From NCBI GenBank assembly GCA_036362985.1, contig JAYGXS010000006.1, positions 10,852,391 to 10,916,390 on the forward strand: 64,000 nucleotides of DNA, in the 5' to 3' direction. The notes below the pieces were generated by a model. It was not told where the DNA came from, made no database searches, and saw only the letters and a list, made by a program, of their open reading frames with translations. Source of the DNA: Ligula intestinalis. Lineage: Eukaryota > Platyhelminthes > Cestoda > Diphyllobothriidea > Diphyllobothriidae. Positions 22,761-36,380 of the stretch are shown here, piece after piece; the stretch's first letter is position 1; each line of letters opens with the position of its first letter. The translations under genes and the position numbers were made by a program.

Positions 22761-25100
22761 ATCCGCAGGCCCCATTCACCGGGTTTAAATCACAAAGTCA
22801 TCCAAATGTGCTTTTAGCACATTTCATAAAATACTGATTGTAGTATCCAGATTGAATTCAGTTTTTATAAACAATTTTATGAACCTAGCAAACCGACAGA
22901 CATCTGCTCTATGATGTTAGCTCCGTTTCGGTACCCACTAACGTCTTAGTTAGCTGCCATATGCTTATGTTATTTTTTAATGTTCAGCAACTTTTTTTAG
23001 AAACTTTCATAACTTTGTGTTACGTTAACAAACTCAAAAGATTGACTTTATAAAGGTGCACGTTCAAACTTAATTTAAAATCGCTATTACTTTTATATTT
23101 GACAGTGAATTTGCTTCCCGCATGATATACGCACACGTTTAAAAAAAACATCTTGGACACGTTCTAGGCCTGATATTAAAGGGATTGAACTCATTAAGGT
23201 TATGGATTGCTGAGGAAATCCTACTTGGCCAGTCGGCTTACTGCATTATAATTAGCAGACTTCATACACAACAGTAGGCTGGTGGATAACTTGGGCCAAT
23301 CTTGATTAAACTCACGGCTTCTAGTGAAGACTTTAAACCTTAGTTGGCCAAAGCGTTAGCTGTTTTAATTCCCTTCAATTGATGGCGTTGTTTTGAATCC
23401 CGTCAGTTTTCAAATTGAGCTAAATGGATTTTTCAAATTTTCCAAAGCCTTCTTCCTAAAGAGCGCCTCTAGATCCTTGTCTGAGATTCTCGATTATATG
23501 GTGTTTCTGCCCGAACTTGTAGGTGGCCGAGTTAAAAATTTAAAGGACTACAATTGCACATCGTTTTTTATGTATTAAGTTTATATTACTGCGTATTCTG
23601 ATTCCTGTTTCTAGTAAATTAACCTCAGTTAACGGAAACATGGCGTAAAAATATATGAAATCATTAAAGCACTCCAATTATTAGAATATCCATATAACCA
23701 CGCACGAAAAGACGACATGCATATATGATATGACTGCCACAATATTAACTTTTCAGCGCAAGACAGAAAGAAAAGTGAATGTGCCATTGGATGAAGACTT
23801 TCAAGAAAGAGTCATCTTTGCCACTAGAACACCCATTGAGAATTTTTTTACCGCAAGACTCTTTTCAGTATTTGCATTTTGGATAGTGTACTGTGTTTTG
23901 GTTTAGGAGGACGTCCAAATAAATACGTGGACCTTTAGCTCGACGTTATATCGATAAAGAGGTTTGCCTGTTAACTGTTTTACCAGTCTTTTTAATACTG
24001 GTTTATAACTTTTGAGCCTGAGTGATGTTTTTAATAGTATCCGAGTTAAGAAATTACTCTAAAGAATTTTTTGTCATAAGAGGACTACGCGGCCGGTTTT
24101 CACAGGATCAAGCGTCATTTAATATCTCTTTTTGCATCAGCCCTCCAGCCAAGAAACAATCAAGTGCTATTGAGGTTAATGGCTTTCTAACTTAATTTTA
24201 CCCCTGGCATAGTTTTTGTTGTAGTTTAAAATCATTACAGTGAAATTGTTCGGTCAACACTTAGCACAAAGGACGCAAAAATGTACCGAATATTAATAAC
24301 TTGCTTTAACATGTGTTTTTAGAGTAAACTTGATGGCTCAGGGGTTCGCAGCATAAAACCCACATAAGTTTAAAGATTATATGCTTGCATGTTACGTACA
24401 CTGAGCATTTAATAAAGCATATACGGTATGAATTAACTTTGCATTGCAAAGAGATATGCCAAGAGGATGAGCCTGATTTACTTCATTGCGTAATAGCATT
24501 CAAATTTCCAAAAGCTTTTTTTATGGAATCTTAATAGTGCTACGCAAAATCGCGAATGTATTCGTTATGGTAAGCACAGGGTGAAGGAAACAATATTCTC
24601 CATTAAATCCCATGTTTGATGTACGCATAACACAAAAGGTCCATGGTGAGCTTTTTAGATATTCACTTTGCACGACCAACATAGCCCAAAGTGACCCTAT
24701 CTGCTTCTGTTCTCTGACTTCGTCTCTGATGACGAATCCGCGACGCATCTCGGAAAGTCAGGCAGGTAATAGTATTGTCACAGCGATTGCGTCGCCTGCT
24801 TCTCAATAACCCGAAATACCAGAATTTGTTGACCATTTATATCAGCCAAAATAAATTCGCACACCCTTTTTAATCTGACAGTTAATTTGGCCTTTCGTAA
24901 ACAAACTCTAATGGGAATATCCAAAAACTATTTCAATACTTTTCTGTCATTTTTACCTTTGCAGCATCTTTTCCCTGGAACAAATTTGAAGATTGCATAG
25001 AAAGCAGAATGAAATAGATTCATGCATCTCGACGGTTCTCGTCAGTTGCTTCCTCTTGCTGCATAACATGAGTAAGGTATGACAAAATAGAAGACTGTAT
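22761..25100. other. No recognisable gene
   Basis: Short frames only, no repeat or domain recognised on either strand. Confidence 0.55.
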
Positions 25101-25580
25101 TCGTACAGAAAAAAACAGTAAGGTCATGTAACCTATTCACGATGGCTAATCAGTAACGAAAGTCTGCTAAAACACTGTAGCAAGTAAAAGTACGGGAAAA
25201 CGTAAAAACCAGAGCCGCATGTTACTAGGGCAAATGTATGTAGAGCAGATGCTAAAACTGTTGACATAGGTTGGGGTTTGACCGCCGTATATAGGCTGTC
25301 TTCAAGTATCACAAGACACGAGTTGCGCCTGCCCAAAGAAGTACTCTGAGAGATGTGATGGGGTCCACAGCACGACCTTATCAAGCAAGTGTTTAGCAGC
25401 GGATGAAGTATAAATTGTGCTTTCCTGTCTTAATAGCCATCTAGGTAAGTGCTTGTTAGCTGTAGATGCCTGTTGTCCTTTGCGTTTACCATTTTCGAAA
25501 GTGTATGTGATTTCTTAAACACAATTGGAAGTGGCCTGTACTGGCAAGACATCCTTCGCACAAGGTGTTTGTCAGACTAG
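25100..25580 (-). mobile_element. Decayed group B PLE, C-terminal part
   Basis: The minus-strand sequence CTTGAAGACAGCCTATATAC near 25290-25320, followed by a CAAACCCCAACCTATGT segment, matches the B-group coding terminus at 40434-40478. Upstream on the minus strand (25400-25480) it follows the 40270-40400 region (GCTATTAAGACAGGA..., CTGTGGACCCC). Frames are broken. No hammerhead end was recognised. Confidence 0.55.
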
Positions 25581-26607
25581 CCTGATATTCTTGAATTGAA
25601 TGTTAATTATTCTGATGAGACAGACAATATTTCAAAGACGTCAGAGCAAACCTAAACTTATGACAGGAAATAACATATTCAGTTCTATTAAAGCTTGATC
25701 GAATAACATGGCAACCTTGGTTACTGGGTTTAATTCATTTTGTCATCAAGCTCGCTTTGCGAATTGTAGCCAATAGTACGACCTAGGATCCACGTCCTGG
25801 AAGCAAGTCTCAGTGGCCAACACAGTTACAGACATACACTGACAGCCTTCTAACTGAGAGTAAACTTTTTCTGCTAGAGATTCACTTGATATCTGAAGTG
25901 ATCCTTGATGAGGTTTCTAACCAAACGAAGCTCCACTGTATATAAAAGCAGGAACTGTTCAATAAAAATTTAATTCACTTGGCTGAAAAGGCTAGTTAAA
26001 TACTTGCTCCGTATTTGACATAACCTAAACTGGCTATTTAGTTTGTACCTTATATACTTGGGTTTAGTTAATATTGCATAAAGACAGATAGATAAAAAAA
26101 TTTGTGAAAGGCTTTTGTTAAAAAAATCAATAATCAGTCAAGTAATATATATTAGAGCTTTCCATATTTTTTGAACACATGAACTCGGAGGCAAATGAAA
26201 ATTAACTGCTCTTTGACTGCTTGGAATAAAAATGCGCGAATGCACACATATTGCTATACCTCAAAGCAACAAAAACATTATGAAACGGAGAAAAGAAAAA
26301 CCCAATCGCAGTCTAAAAATGCGTTGATTTTGCTGCTAATTGCAGTATGTTGTATATGCCGTTCATGTAGACAACTTAAATACCTTACTTGTACTTTAGT
26401 CTTTCGACCATAATTTTCCCAAAAAGGCATTACTTCTATCAAAGTTTGTATCCACATCCGTTTGGCGAAACAATTTATAAAATGCGAGAACCTGAATCTA
26501 TGCCATCACTCCGGGCACGCTGAGACAGCGTACATTTTACACACTTATTTAGTTAGTTCGGGAAAACTTTGTTCTTTTTGAAATTTAATTCTGCCGATTT
26601 TGCAGTT
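25581..26607. other. No recognisable gene
   Basis: AT-rich, short frames only. Confidence 0.55.
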
Positions 26608-27511
26608 AAAACCCTTAAGTTTGCCAATAGAGGAGAATATACGAGACCCAGGCAGCAGTTCTGAAGCAGAAGATGCGATCACTGGAACAAGGACTTTATT
26701 TTCCTGAGGTTTCGGATTCGTCGGGAATCCTTAGTCATAAGTAATCGTAAACAGGTCTGAGTGAGTGAGTGAGCTGCAACCTGGTAGTTGACGTCTTTCT
26801 TCCTCACCGCCGCTGCATGCTCGGCCATTCGCGTCTGGAGTAATCTCCCTGTTTCTCCGACGTAGTTGCTTTGTCCACAACTACACCAGATCCGGTAAAC
26901 GACTCCAGCTGTCTTCTGTCGTGGCAGTGGGTCTTTCGGCCTCATGACACGGCGCCTGATGGTTGCTTCCGGCCTGTGTGCAACTCCAACTCCAAGTGGG
27001 GTGAGAAGACGGCTACCGCTTCCGATACATTCTTCACGTACGGAAGAGCTCGCCAAACTTTTGGACCAGCTGGACGTGGCTTCGTCTCTTGTTTGCGTAT
27101 GCACTGGTTGACAAAATTGTGCGGGTATCCATTCGCTCTCAGTACCCGTCGAACATATTGTAATTCTGTAAATATTTCCACACAACTTGTCGGTCTTGCC
27201 TACTGGCACTGGCTAGCACAGCCCTCAGTGGCAAGTCGGCAACACACACAATTATTGATTTTCTACACGTTCAAAATTTTAGTTATTGTACACATGCCCC
27301 AAGTAGCTCCACATTTGTTGCTGTTTCTCAACCTCTGACGATGGGCTCTTGTAAGAGATCAAAAGCTCAGGCAAAAATAAATTTTGTTCCAGTGTTCGAC
27401 CATATGTCTCTTTTACCAATAAAAATTCCTGAAATACGAGTATTTTCTCGCATTCGTGAAAATCAATTCCTTGATCCAGTGATCGCATCTTCTGCTTCAA
27501 AACCCTAAAGT
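26608..27511 (-). mobile_element. Group D PLE, 5'-truncated and internally deleted, with likely target duplication
   Basis: The 3' end at 26625 carries the same terminal tail as the 57.85-kb end (minus strand CTCCTCTATTG). Imperfect 13-bp repeats lie at 26608-26620 and 27499-27511 (one mismatch). A short reversed copy of the 3' end (about 27445-27498, GATCCAGTGATCGCATCTTC) sits at the 5' side. Relative to the young D copy, about 420 bp corresponding to 57300-57712 are missing, with CACTCACTCACT at the junction. Between 27250 and 27440 lies another diverged terminal motif, so the locus may be composite. Confidence 0.65.
26679..27209 (-). pseudogene. PLE group D GIY-YIG endonuclease fragment
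   Basis: Carries LGVGVAHRPEATIRRRVMRPKDPLP, then GVVYRIWCSCGQSNYVGETG with RLLQTRMAEHAAAV: a PLE-type GIY-YIG domain with the Cys-x-Cys and the catalytic Arg region. Upstream, in another frame (26942-27181), is ELQYVRRVLRANGYPHNF, so a frameshift separates thumb and nuclease. The end after VAAHS is replaced by sequence across the internal deletion. At the position of the young copy's first stop, this copy has CGA (Arg). Confidence 0.75.
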
Positions 27512-30500
27512 ATTTATATCTAGGCCACTGGCTATCCTTAATACTTGCCTTAGACAACCTTTGTATTTAAGCTATACTTTAATTTTAAGGAGGCGTTGAT
27601 TTAACCTAGGAAGATAAACAAAAACTACAAACTGCATCGCTCAGTCGGAGAATTAACTTCGCAAAATGAGTTATATGCGTATTAATGGAGTAGTTAATCG
27701 TTGCTATTTTTTAGAAATTTTGGTTTCAAATATACAGTAGGTGTGCTAACTGATGAACTCCAAGAAAATTTACAATAAAGCCTTTCTTACGCAAACGCAG
27801 TCAAACCTGCGGCATATTGCTTTTTAGAAGTACCAGCTTTTTAGAAAAAAGGGAAAATTCCGAAAAAAATGTAAATCGGGCGTGCTAGGCAGAAGAAAGC
27901 TTCAAATGTAGAGGCAGGTTCTTCATGAAAAAACGGAGTTAGATAAATGTTGGAAAATAATCGTTCGGTAATTTTTTTGGAAACATAAGCTAAAACATTA
28001 TGTGCAATATAGTGCATGGCTGTACCAAAATGTAGCAACATGGCTTACCTAAGATTTGCTAGTTGTTTCTTCAGTTTAAACAGTGTTTTAGTTGAGATGG
28101 ACTAAGACAATCAGATTTTCATTTGGTTTTGCCGATTGAGAGGTCACAGCATTAAAATATCGTAATCGGTCATGTCGGTCAGTAAGTAATAAACTCAATA
28201 GAATTTTCAAGTGCAATCATAAACGGGCTTTTTTTGCACACTAAGATTAATTATTTTTTGCCACCTTTTTGTAAGTATTTCGTTATTTTGATTACGACGC
28301 GGTTCAGGTCCTTCTTGAAATTTAGATGAACGCTTAACTATTTTTACTGGCTTCAGTCCATTGGCCATAAATAAAGATTATATTCTGTGCACACTTAAAC
28401 CCTCAAAATAAGATACTTCCTAAAAGCATTTACCTAAACACGAGATTTTAAGCATTCTTTATTATGCAAATATCGGATTGAGGAAAACATTTACGTCTAC
28501 AACAAAAGTCGCAAACCAAACTGCGTCAGATAAATTTATAAACTTTCTATAACAAGATTCTGTTTGAAAAAAAAAACGCTTTCATTACATATTTCGAGAT
28601 CAAATATCTATGCACTTTGCCTTATTGAAGATAAAGTCAAGATCAAAGTTTGAAATGTTGACCATATTTTAACTATATCAAAACATAATTGTACTTCCGT
28701 TAAAAATGAAAGAACCTACTTTTCATAGCAGAGTGGCCACATATCAACAACGATGTTGAAAAATGAAATAAGCTTCAGGTTTTATATTCATTGATTCTGC
28801 TCTATATACAGAAGATGTTTGGACATTTTTTTTGAAAACGGCTTACCAGAGAAATTTGCCGGCATGTCTCAGGTGTTTGTATGCATGTTATTTAAATGTC
28901 GCTTTTTTACTAAGCTAAAAATAATCACAGCCACATAAATGCATGACTTAATTTGACAGTACAAAACAGGACAGATTTGCAAAATATATTTTTTCAAACT
29001 TCATTTAATATTTTTTACGGACAATGATGCATTATCACATAGTTTTACTTCCCTAAATTTCATGAGGCTAAATAAAATTGTCTGTTCCCTGAGTAAATTA
29101 TATTATATAGTTTCAACTTTTTATTGATGTCCGTTTATAGTACAACGCGAAATTAATAAGAAACTTTATTCGGAGCGTTCATAAATCTTAGAAAATATCT
29201 TGAATAGAAACAAGCGTTGGATTTGGCCCCATTCCGCCCATTTAAGCCCGCAGTATACTGCTCTGAAGTTAAATCTCTTCTTTTAGTGATCAGTTTGCGC
29301 CTCAAATCAACCCAATGAACAAATGCGATCTTCACATATCATCAGATATACAATCTGCTGTAAATAATTTTATGCATTAACACACGGTTGGAATGCCCGC
29401 AAGTAGTGTTATTCGCCGAGAACCTGTACTCAATAAATATAAAAAAATACTACAAACTTCAAAGCTAAAATAAGTTAAAAGATTAATGTGACACTTTGTT
29501 ATTAGTTTAATAAATATATTAGGCAACAGTAGTTTAAGTCCTAGCATTTTTGTTCCATGAAAATGGTGGTTATAGGGGTTTAATGATTGGGAAATAAGGA
29601 TTGGCAGTAGTATATACTTTATTAAGTAAACTTTTTTATTTAAATATGCACACTTTATAGCATACTTAGCAGCGCAGAACAGCACTTGCATTCAGTTAAT
29701 ATACGACAAGCAATTCTAGGAAGATGGCGAAATATGGGGCTAAAACATAATCAATATCCCGGAGGAGAATTTGCCAACTGGCATTATGTTCCAATTTTTA
29801 GGTTTGACCTATTTTCCAAAAGAAAATGGGCAAGCACGTCCTTCAGTAAGCACACTTTGAGGGCTTATTTTAGGAATATGTCGTGCGGGGGATTGTTTAC
29901 TTGATTGAAAGCGTATAAGCCGTCGGCGTGGACACAAATTATTAATGGCCACTAAGTGACAAGTTTTGTGTTGTCTCCCAAAATTACATGGACTGTCAGC
30001 AATAGGAAAAGAACTTGCAAAAGCCCGTATTTTAGGCATAACCATTCTCTAACTATCATATCATCGAGGTTGTGCTCAATTAAGCCTACACAGGAGAACA
30101 TGGAAATTTAGTCTTAAAACATCGCCAGAAATCACACAGTAATTATAAAACAGATTACTTTAATAAGCATCATGAACAATTGCCTCGCACACTTATTTTT
30201 CGTCCATGAAATATGTTTTATCATTGTCAGTCGCATCATGAACATAGTAAACATAACACATTGCACCCACCTTCTTTGATAATATTTGTTTCGCAGTTAA
30301 TATCCAAGCGTTTAGTTAGTGGCCATTTCAAATACTTCATAAACTGCTCCAAATATTATTCTAAAAATGCACATTTGATTTTGCATATTTGTTTTAATTA
30401 GTATGTTGGATACAGTGTACGAATATGCACTTTTAGCATTTACGGATGCTGATTTAGGGCGGTGATTTAAAATTTCATAGTTAGTTTATTTAATTTGAAA

Positions 30501-33180
30501 ATTTAGCATTGCCTTGCGCTAATTTTCAAAAGGATGGGGCTTATGAAAAGGGTCTTTATCAAATTTATGTTTAGAATAAATGAAAAGTTTCAGGTTAGCG
30601 TTGGCTTTATGACTTAGACTGAGAAAACGGCCAGGGTTTTTTGAACTTCAAAATCGAACATAGGACTGCGTACTGCCTGCAATTTAGTAAATACACGTCT
30701 GTAACACGAAGGTAACTTATTAACTATTTTAGGCGTGAACTTATATTTTTGGCGAAATAGCTATTTTTTAACAACGAAACGTGTGTTTTCATCGAAATGT
30801 GTTCACTGGCAATATTTTGTGACTTCCTGTCGGTTTCATGTGTAGCGTTAGAGAAATTATTTCCCAAACCCTCTTCCTACAGATATTCGTTATTTAAAAT
30901 ATTCCCATTGAGACATCCTGAAAGTTCGATCAAGGAAATTCTATAACTGCTGATTAAAACATAATCGGAAATGCTTCCTTTGCTTGCAAACCTTTAATCA
31001 TGCTATATTAGCTATAAATGTTAGCCAGAGACCCTTTTATGAAGAATTGATTACGCGTGGTGCAACAGGACAGAAACAAATGACAACTGATATATTTCAA
31101 ACTTTGACTGTTAGCGTGATTTTTGCATTAAGATTTTTGCATATTGCAAAATACTTTTGACACATGAACTTTGCTTATTTTATCGTGGAATCGAATCCAA
31201 CCGATTTAACCCAGTTTCATCATGGCTTGGTCGACTGAATACATTTTTATTTAATTCATTTAATGTACTGTTGTCGTTTAAGTAGTAAAGTTATTTGAGT
31301 TCGAGAATTATGCCATGCATGGACATAAGTAGGCATGTTGAAGTGCCTATCATTCAAGCATTTCTAGAAGTTTATCCATTTCAGTTTTTAATTTGCAGTT
31401 ATCCTAATTCTTCTGGGCGGTCCACTCCTATCACGAAGGAAGTATTAAGGGTGCGGAATAATTTCTAAATATAGTTGAATAAATGAGAGTTGTCTTCAAT
31501 TCTACAAACCAGTTATATAAAATTCGCGTACTGCTAAACAAAATTGTTTGCTTTATATTTTGTTAAAATCATTTTCACTTATATAGGAAATTCACTTTAT
31601 AGGGTCTAGCTTCCTTAAAAAATAATAAAATGTAGTAAGACCGTGAAATGCCTCAAAATGAGGATCGCACAAGACACTTTTGACTCCGTTTGCCTGTAGC
31701 TTGCCCTTATATTTTTCCATCACATTGCACGATTTTCAACAAAATTATCTTTAACAGAGCTCTAGAAATAGAAAAACATGCACGAAATAATTTTGAAAGG
31801 CAAAAATCGCGATTCTGTACATAAGTTCTCACTAGAAAAATAGTAAACAGTCGTATGTTACAAGTTGCGGGAAGGAATTGGCAAAGATTATTTTTAAATG
31901 TAGCAGAGGAAACTGCGATTGCCGAACTACAAGCATGTCCTATAAAAACTGTGGCTCGGTATTACTGAATACAGAAATATCTCATCGTTCAGGCAAATGT
32001 ATTCAGCACGGTGCAATGTATTGTATCACATTTGATAGAGGTCTGCACTGAGACACTTTATAAGGTAAGTTTACGCCGCACTTGCCGTAATGCCTGGAAT
32101 AGCACGATAAAGTTTACTACTACGATGTTCTCCTTTGTTCGTTTATGACATTTTATACACTCTTCGGAAAACTGTGGATGGTTTAACACTCTTTGGAAGC
32201 CAACAACACCAGGACTGAGGAATACGTTCATTTTTGCGATGTTGCTGTTTATACTATAATTATACTGATAAAAATAGAGCATAACTTGGGTTTGTATGTG
32301 ATACCATATTAGACACGGCTCTAAACGCTTAGTGTTAGCTTGTTGCGTGCTACAATGAAGCAGGTGAGCACTCACTGATACGCCCTTATTACAAATTACG
32401 ATCTTTGCTACGTTTGAAAGAATAAACTCTTCAAATTGCAAGGAATAAGGAAGTACTGGTTAAATGTTTTTTGGTGAAAATGACCACTACCTAAATAAAA
32501 ATAGTGCTTTCAAAACAAATCTAAAGTTTGCAGTTTATTACAGTGGTCAGCAGGTGTGATAATTTGATGAAAGAGCAAGATAAAAAAGCAAAACTTCAAA
32601 AGTACTTAAAGGTATTGGAGAACAAAATGTTTATTTGTAAATATGAACCACGCCTCTTGATTGCACTTGTGGGATGATTATAGGAGGAAGAAACGCGATC
32701 AACTTATAATATATGTCAGTATTTCGTACGACCTTGGAAACATAAAAATTGTGCCTCAATATGGAAAAAAATTACGTTTTTTTTCTTCTTGATAGAAGCC
32801 TGCGACGGACAAATTGGCTCCATTATGAGAAGTATTGGACTCATTTGATTCCACAGAGGCCGTTGCGGCAAGCCAAAGTAGAAGTAACGGGTTATATGCA
32901 AGACGCAAATATAAGTGAACACGGTAAATACCTGACGTGAGCGTGGAGAGGTCTACACTGCAGAGAACATGAAGGACGCAACCACTAATCCCAGGCTAAT
33001 GATCTCATGACATGACGAAAGCTGTGCACGAATTAATAAAAAAATTTCAAAATAATTGAAAAGTCAACATTTACTACATGCGAGGTAGTTTTCGTTCAGT
33101 AAGTCAAACAGTACATTTACGCAAGGAAAGTATATATCAATTGCTCAACAGAGAAATAGCGTACTTGTAAAAATTCTTCC
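27512..33180. other. Long AT-rich stretch, no gene recognised
   Basis: Nearly 5.7 kb with only short frames and no repeat or domain that I recognise on either strand; frames of about 100-127 codons on the minus strand at 29377-29691 and 32058-32441 show no domain and low-complexity composition. Confidence 0.6.
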
Positions 33181-33184
33181 TGGC

Positions 33185-34060
33185 AAATGGATATGCGACA
33201 AGCTTTGTCGAAAATTGCTTTAGACGTTGAGGTCTAGCACAAAACCTCAATGTCAATGGTGCCACTCACATTTTAATTCTCTACTCTACATGAATCGATT
33301 ATCTGAAACCATCTCTCGGCAGGTAAGTCGTTTAAGCATCTCCGTCACCCACAAGCTCGTATCCTCAGTGAGAATAAGCCTATGTTGAATTAAGGACGAC
33401 CCTATCCAACGAACAACTAAGTACTGTCATTTACCGCATACCGTGCGCCGCTTGCCCTTGTGTTTATATTGGCAAAACAGGCCGACTTCTTGAGATTCGC
33501 ATCAAGGAACATAAGTTAGCCGTTCGCCGATGGGACCCTTAAGCACTCGTACTTCCGCAGTCCCTTGAGTGTGATCACCGATTCAATTGGAATGGCACCA
33601 AGGTAATCATCATGGCTAATACGAGGTAACGGAGCGAATTCATTGAACTTGGCACTCGAGCCCGGCTAGTATTAACAGACGAATAGAGCTTGATTCACAC
33701 TATCCTGGTTTTCGCGCATGGTCGATTTACCTGCGCTCAATCTGAAACAATAGAAGGCTGTCCGTGCTCGGTCGAGCAAAATTTCACTGACTCCGAACCC
33801 CCCCTCTCCCTCAAACGCGTGGCCCACAATCCAAACGTTAACATCCCCCTTCCCTCACCAGCAAAACCTATCACCGCAGGGGTCACGTCACCATATCCCT
33901 CCCGTCAATCCCACCCCGTTCGTTGTAACCTCTCTCCCCAAAACATCTAGTGCGACATCCCCAGCCCACACTTTTCATTTAGTCTGACAACGAACAAGTC
34001 ATACTAGTTCGAAAATTCACGAGTAAAACTCGATTTGCCGAAGATCTTCTTTCTTTTCAT
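33185..34060 (+). mobile_element. Group C PLE relic (GIY-YIG domain and 3' region)
   Basis: Begins with NGYATSFVENCFR (compare NGYPHNFVNQCIR of group D), then a SETISRQVSRL segment. The GIY-YIG core at 33425-33520 reads TVIYRIPCAACPCVYIGKTG with RLLEIRIKEHKLAVRR, followed by ECDHRFNW and a stop-interrupted tail. The C-rich 3' region (33700-33960) is shared with 52.9-53.1 kb. It ends near a conserved segment (33976-34040) shared with 46.55 kb. Frameshifts and stops make it a pseudogene. Confidence 0.75.
33976..34046 (+). other. Structured terminal motif of group C
   Basis: CTGACAA, then a CGAAC/GTTCG stem, then GAAAA, then a CGAGT-AAA-ACTCG hairpin. A related arrangement occurs at 46560-46612 with CGGG/CCCG replacing the first stem. 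It resembles a hammerhead core (CTGANGA ... GAAA) but with G8 replaced here. Confidence 0.35.
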
Positions 34061-34069
34061 ATGCATATA

Positions 34070-34775
34070 TATAGTCACTCGGGAATAAGCGAAAACCGAT
34101 CCAATTGGCTTCCCGGAGTGTATGAATATATACCCGTTCTGCTGTGATAGGACATGACAGGTAGCAAGGCATTGCTGATCTTCAGTTCGATGAAGTGCTT
34201 CTGACCCATCTGGTAGATCCAAGTGGTAGATCATAGGTGCCATTTGTGTGTGCGTATATGCATGGCTTCGGACAAGCTGTAAGTCAGGGCGATGTCCAGT
34301 TGAATGAAGGGGAATAAGCCTCAAACAGTTCTTGATCATGATATCCCCAAACGCTGTAATTTCCCTCTGCTATTAGGACTTGGCCGGCGTCGGCCTAGAA
34401 GGTGGTCGCCTGTTTGAGATACCTAGCCACTCAAATGAATTTTTTTCACTTCAAGAAGCCAATGGGATCGATGCTCGCACATTCCTGAGTGAAAATAACA
34501 TATTTATGTATTCACTCAGAAATTTGCGAACACCGATCCAATGGGCAAATGGTAGATGGCGAGGTGCTGATGAACTGTGGTTCGATGAGGTGCTTATTAC
34601 CCATCTGATAGACACCAGTTGTGCACCAACTGCGCCGTCTGTGAGTGCGTTTGTTTGCGTTGTCCCACCAGGTGGGGTTCAGGGTTATGCTTGGCTGATA
34701 AAAGCTAATAAGCCCGAAAAGGTTCGGTATCAAGTTACCCCCAAATGCTGTCATAAGTCCCTTACTGCTATATAT
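34070..34775 (+). repeat. Two diverged direct repeat units, about 435 bp apart
   Basis: 34070-34370 and 34505-34775 share, in order, CACTC..GAA....GCGAA, CACCGATCCAAT, TTCGATGA.GTGCTT, ACCCATCTG.TAGA and TGTGAGTGCG/TGTGTGTGCG-type segments. No coding similarity. Confidence 0.6.
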
Positions 34776-34799
34776 AGCAGTTAGAGGGGCACGTCTGCG

Positions 34800-36325
34800 C
34801 TAGGGCACATCATTGTAAACATGTTTACGTGGCAATTCGAGAAGACTCATTGGCTCACTTCAGGCATGACCAAGTGAGTTAAATTTAAGGGCTTGGTGAA
34901 GTACCAAATTCCCTTCAATCGAATGTTCTCACTTTAGCGTCATACTGAAACTCACCCGTTAACCGCTGAATTCTTCCAGAAGTGTTCAGTGACTTATAGC
35001 TCAATAAAATCATTGAAGACTGTCCAAACATGTGCCAAGTATGCTTGGCGATGAGGGACTATATCTATCTGCAGACATATCTATGTGGGCATGGATAAAA
35101 TCTGCAGAGGACTTGTTTCGTGTCTAAACGCAATCTTGCACCTGACTAGAATTAAGTAAGACTTTAGCTCAGGCGTTTGGGACGACCCGTCTTCTTCCCT
35201 TTTTGTCAATGACCACACTGCCAAAACGCTATTGGTGGCTTTCTGGAGGTCGAGTCTCCAATATCTGAATCAGGATTATGATTCTCGAGCCACTGAAACA
35301 CAGCGGTCGAGGTCTGTAGAGGGGAATCTAGTTCTTCTTCAATTTTGCTGCCTTCTAGTTTTACAAGCGTGAGGTGACTGAATGGAGCTCATAACCATGA
35401 AGTCATTATCATGATCTTCAATCATATTCCACATTTTTAACGTTTTACGCTTGTAGGTGACGATACTAGTAGCGACAGAATATTTTCTGTCTCATTATTC
35501 ACCAACTACGGGCACAGATACTAGACAATTATGACTTCTCCCCGAACGTTATTGAGTTGTGTTTAAGCGTTTTTTTTTTCAATTGCTAGGTCGAGAGGGT
35601 CCTTCGGCAGATGCAGAATAGCGTACCACTCAAAGTCTTTGGTACCAGTTTAACGTAATAATACATGTGTTCGTCACGCCAATCAATCACAAAGAATACC
35701 TATACAATGCCATGACCAAGCATCAAACTTATAGTAGAATTGGGATCATAAATAAAATCAGAGATGCAAGCAATAACTGGATCAACTGACACAGACTGCT
35801 TCCCACAGGATGCTGCATCAAGCTGAAGGTTTGCTTGATGGATGCCATCATCTTCGAGGGAGGTGCGTTGAATGGAGCTTGCTAATGTTTACAGGATATT
35901 CAGTAATTGGTCGACAAAAAAAGACGGCGTGAATGCTGACTTGCCAACCTGTTTGGAACTTTCCGGGAGCCCCGATGATCATTCAGTCAACAGGTCACCT
36001 CGGTCAAATTCCCGAACTAGGAGGCAACAGAAAGTGTGAAACAATAAAGGTTTACTGACGTATTCTAACCACATATAGAGGATAGAAAGGGAACGTGCAA
36101 GACCGGCCAATTACGGACTGAAATCAGACCTGTCAGCTTGTGTCCTTGAGCGGTTTCCGATTCACCCGGACTTCTGATATATAGGGCTCTTTGCATAGAA
36201 CCTTTATCCTATTGTGAACACAGATGCCATCGCCATACGCAGCTTGGTATATCCGATTCTGAACGAGTCGTAAGGGTGGCATGCTCAGGTGGGAGAGTGG
36301 GAAAGAGTAAGGTAGATGCTTCGCA
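34800..36325. other. No recognisable gene
   Basis: Moderate GC content compared with the flanks, but no domain or repeat copy that I recognise. Confidence 0.5.
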
Positions 36326-36327
36326 CT

Positions 36328-36380
36328 AACGTTTCGGAACCCTTCTCGCTTCCGTCGTCAGATTATTGTGGTAGTTGCGT
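36328..36380 (-). ncRNA. Hammerhead-like motif, left end of group E
   Basis: On the minus strand: CTGACGA (36361-36355), a GGAA/TTCC stem II with a purine-rich loop, then CCGAAACGTT. The mirror copy at 37089-37123 reads CTGACAA...GGGTTCTAAAACGTC and has lost the GAAA. Confidence 0.45.

Noticed and set aside
32058..32441. 127-codon minus-strand frame
   Set aside because: No motif, unbiased composition, no splice context; treated as chance.
34380..34784. 134-codon plus-strand frame as a gene
   Set aside because: It spans a diverged non-coding direct repeat and shows no family motif.
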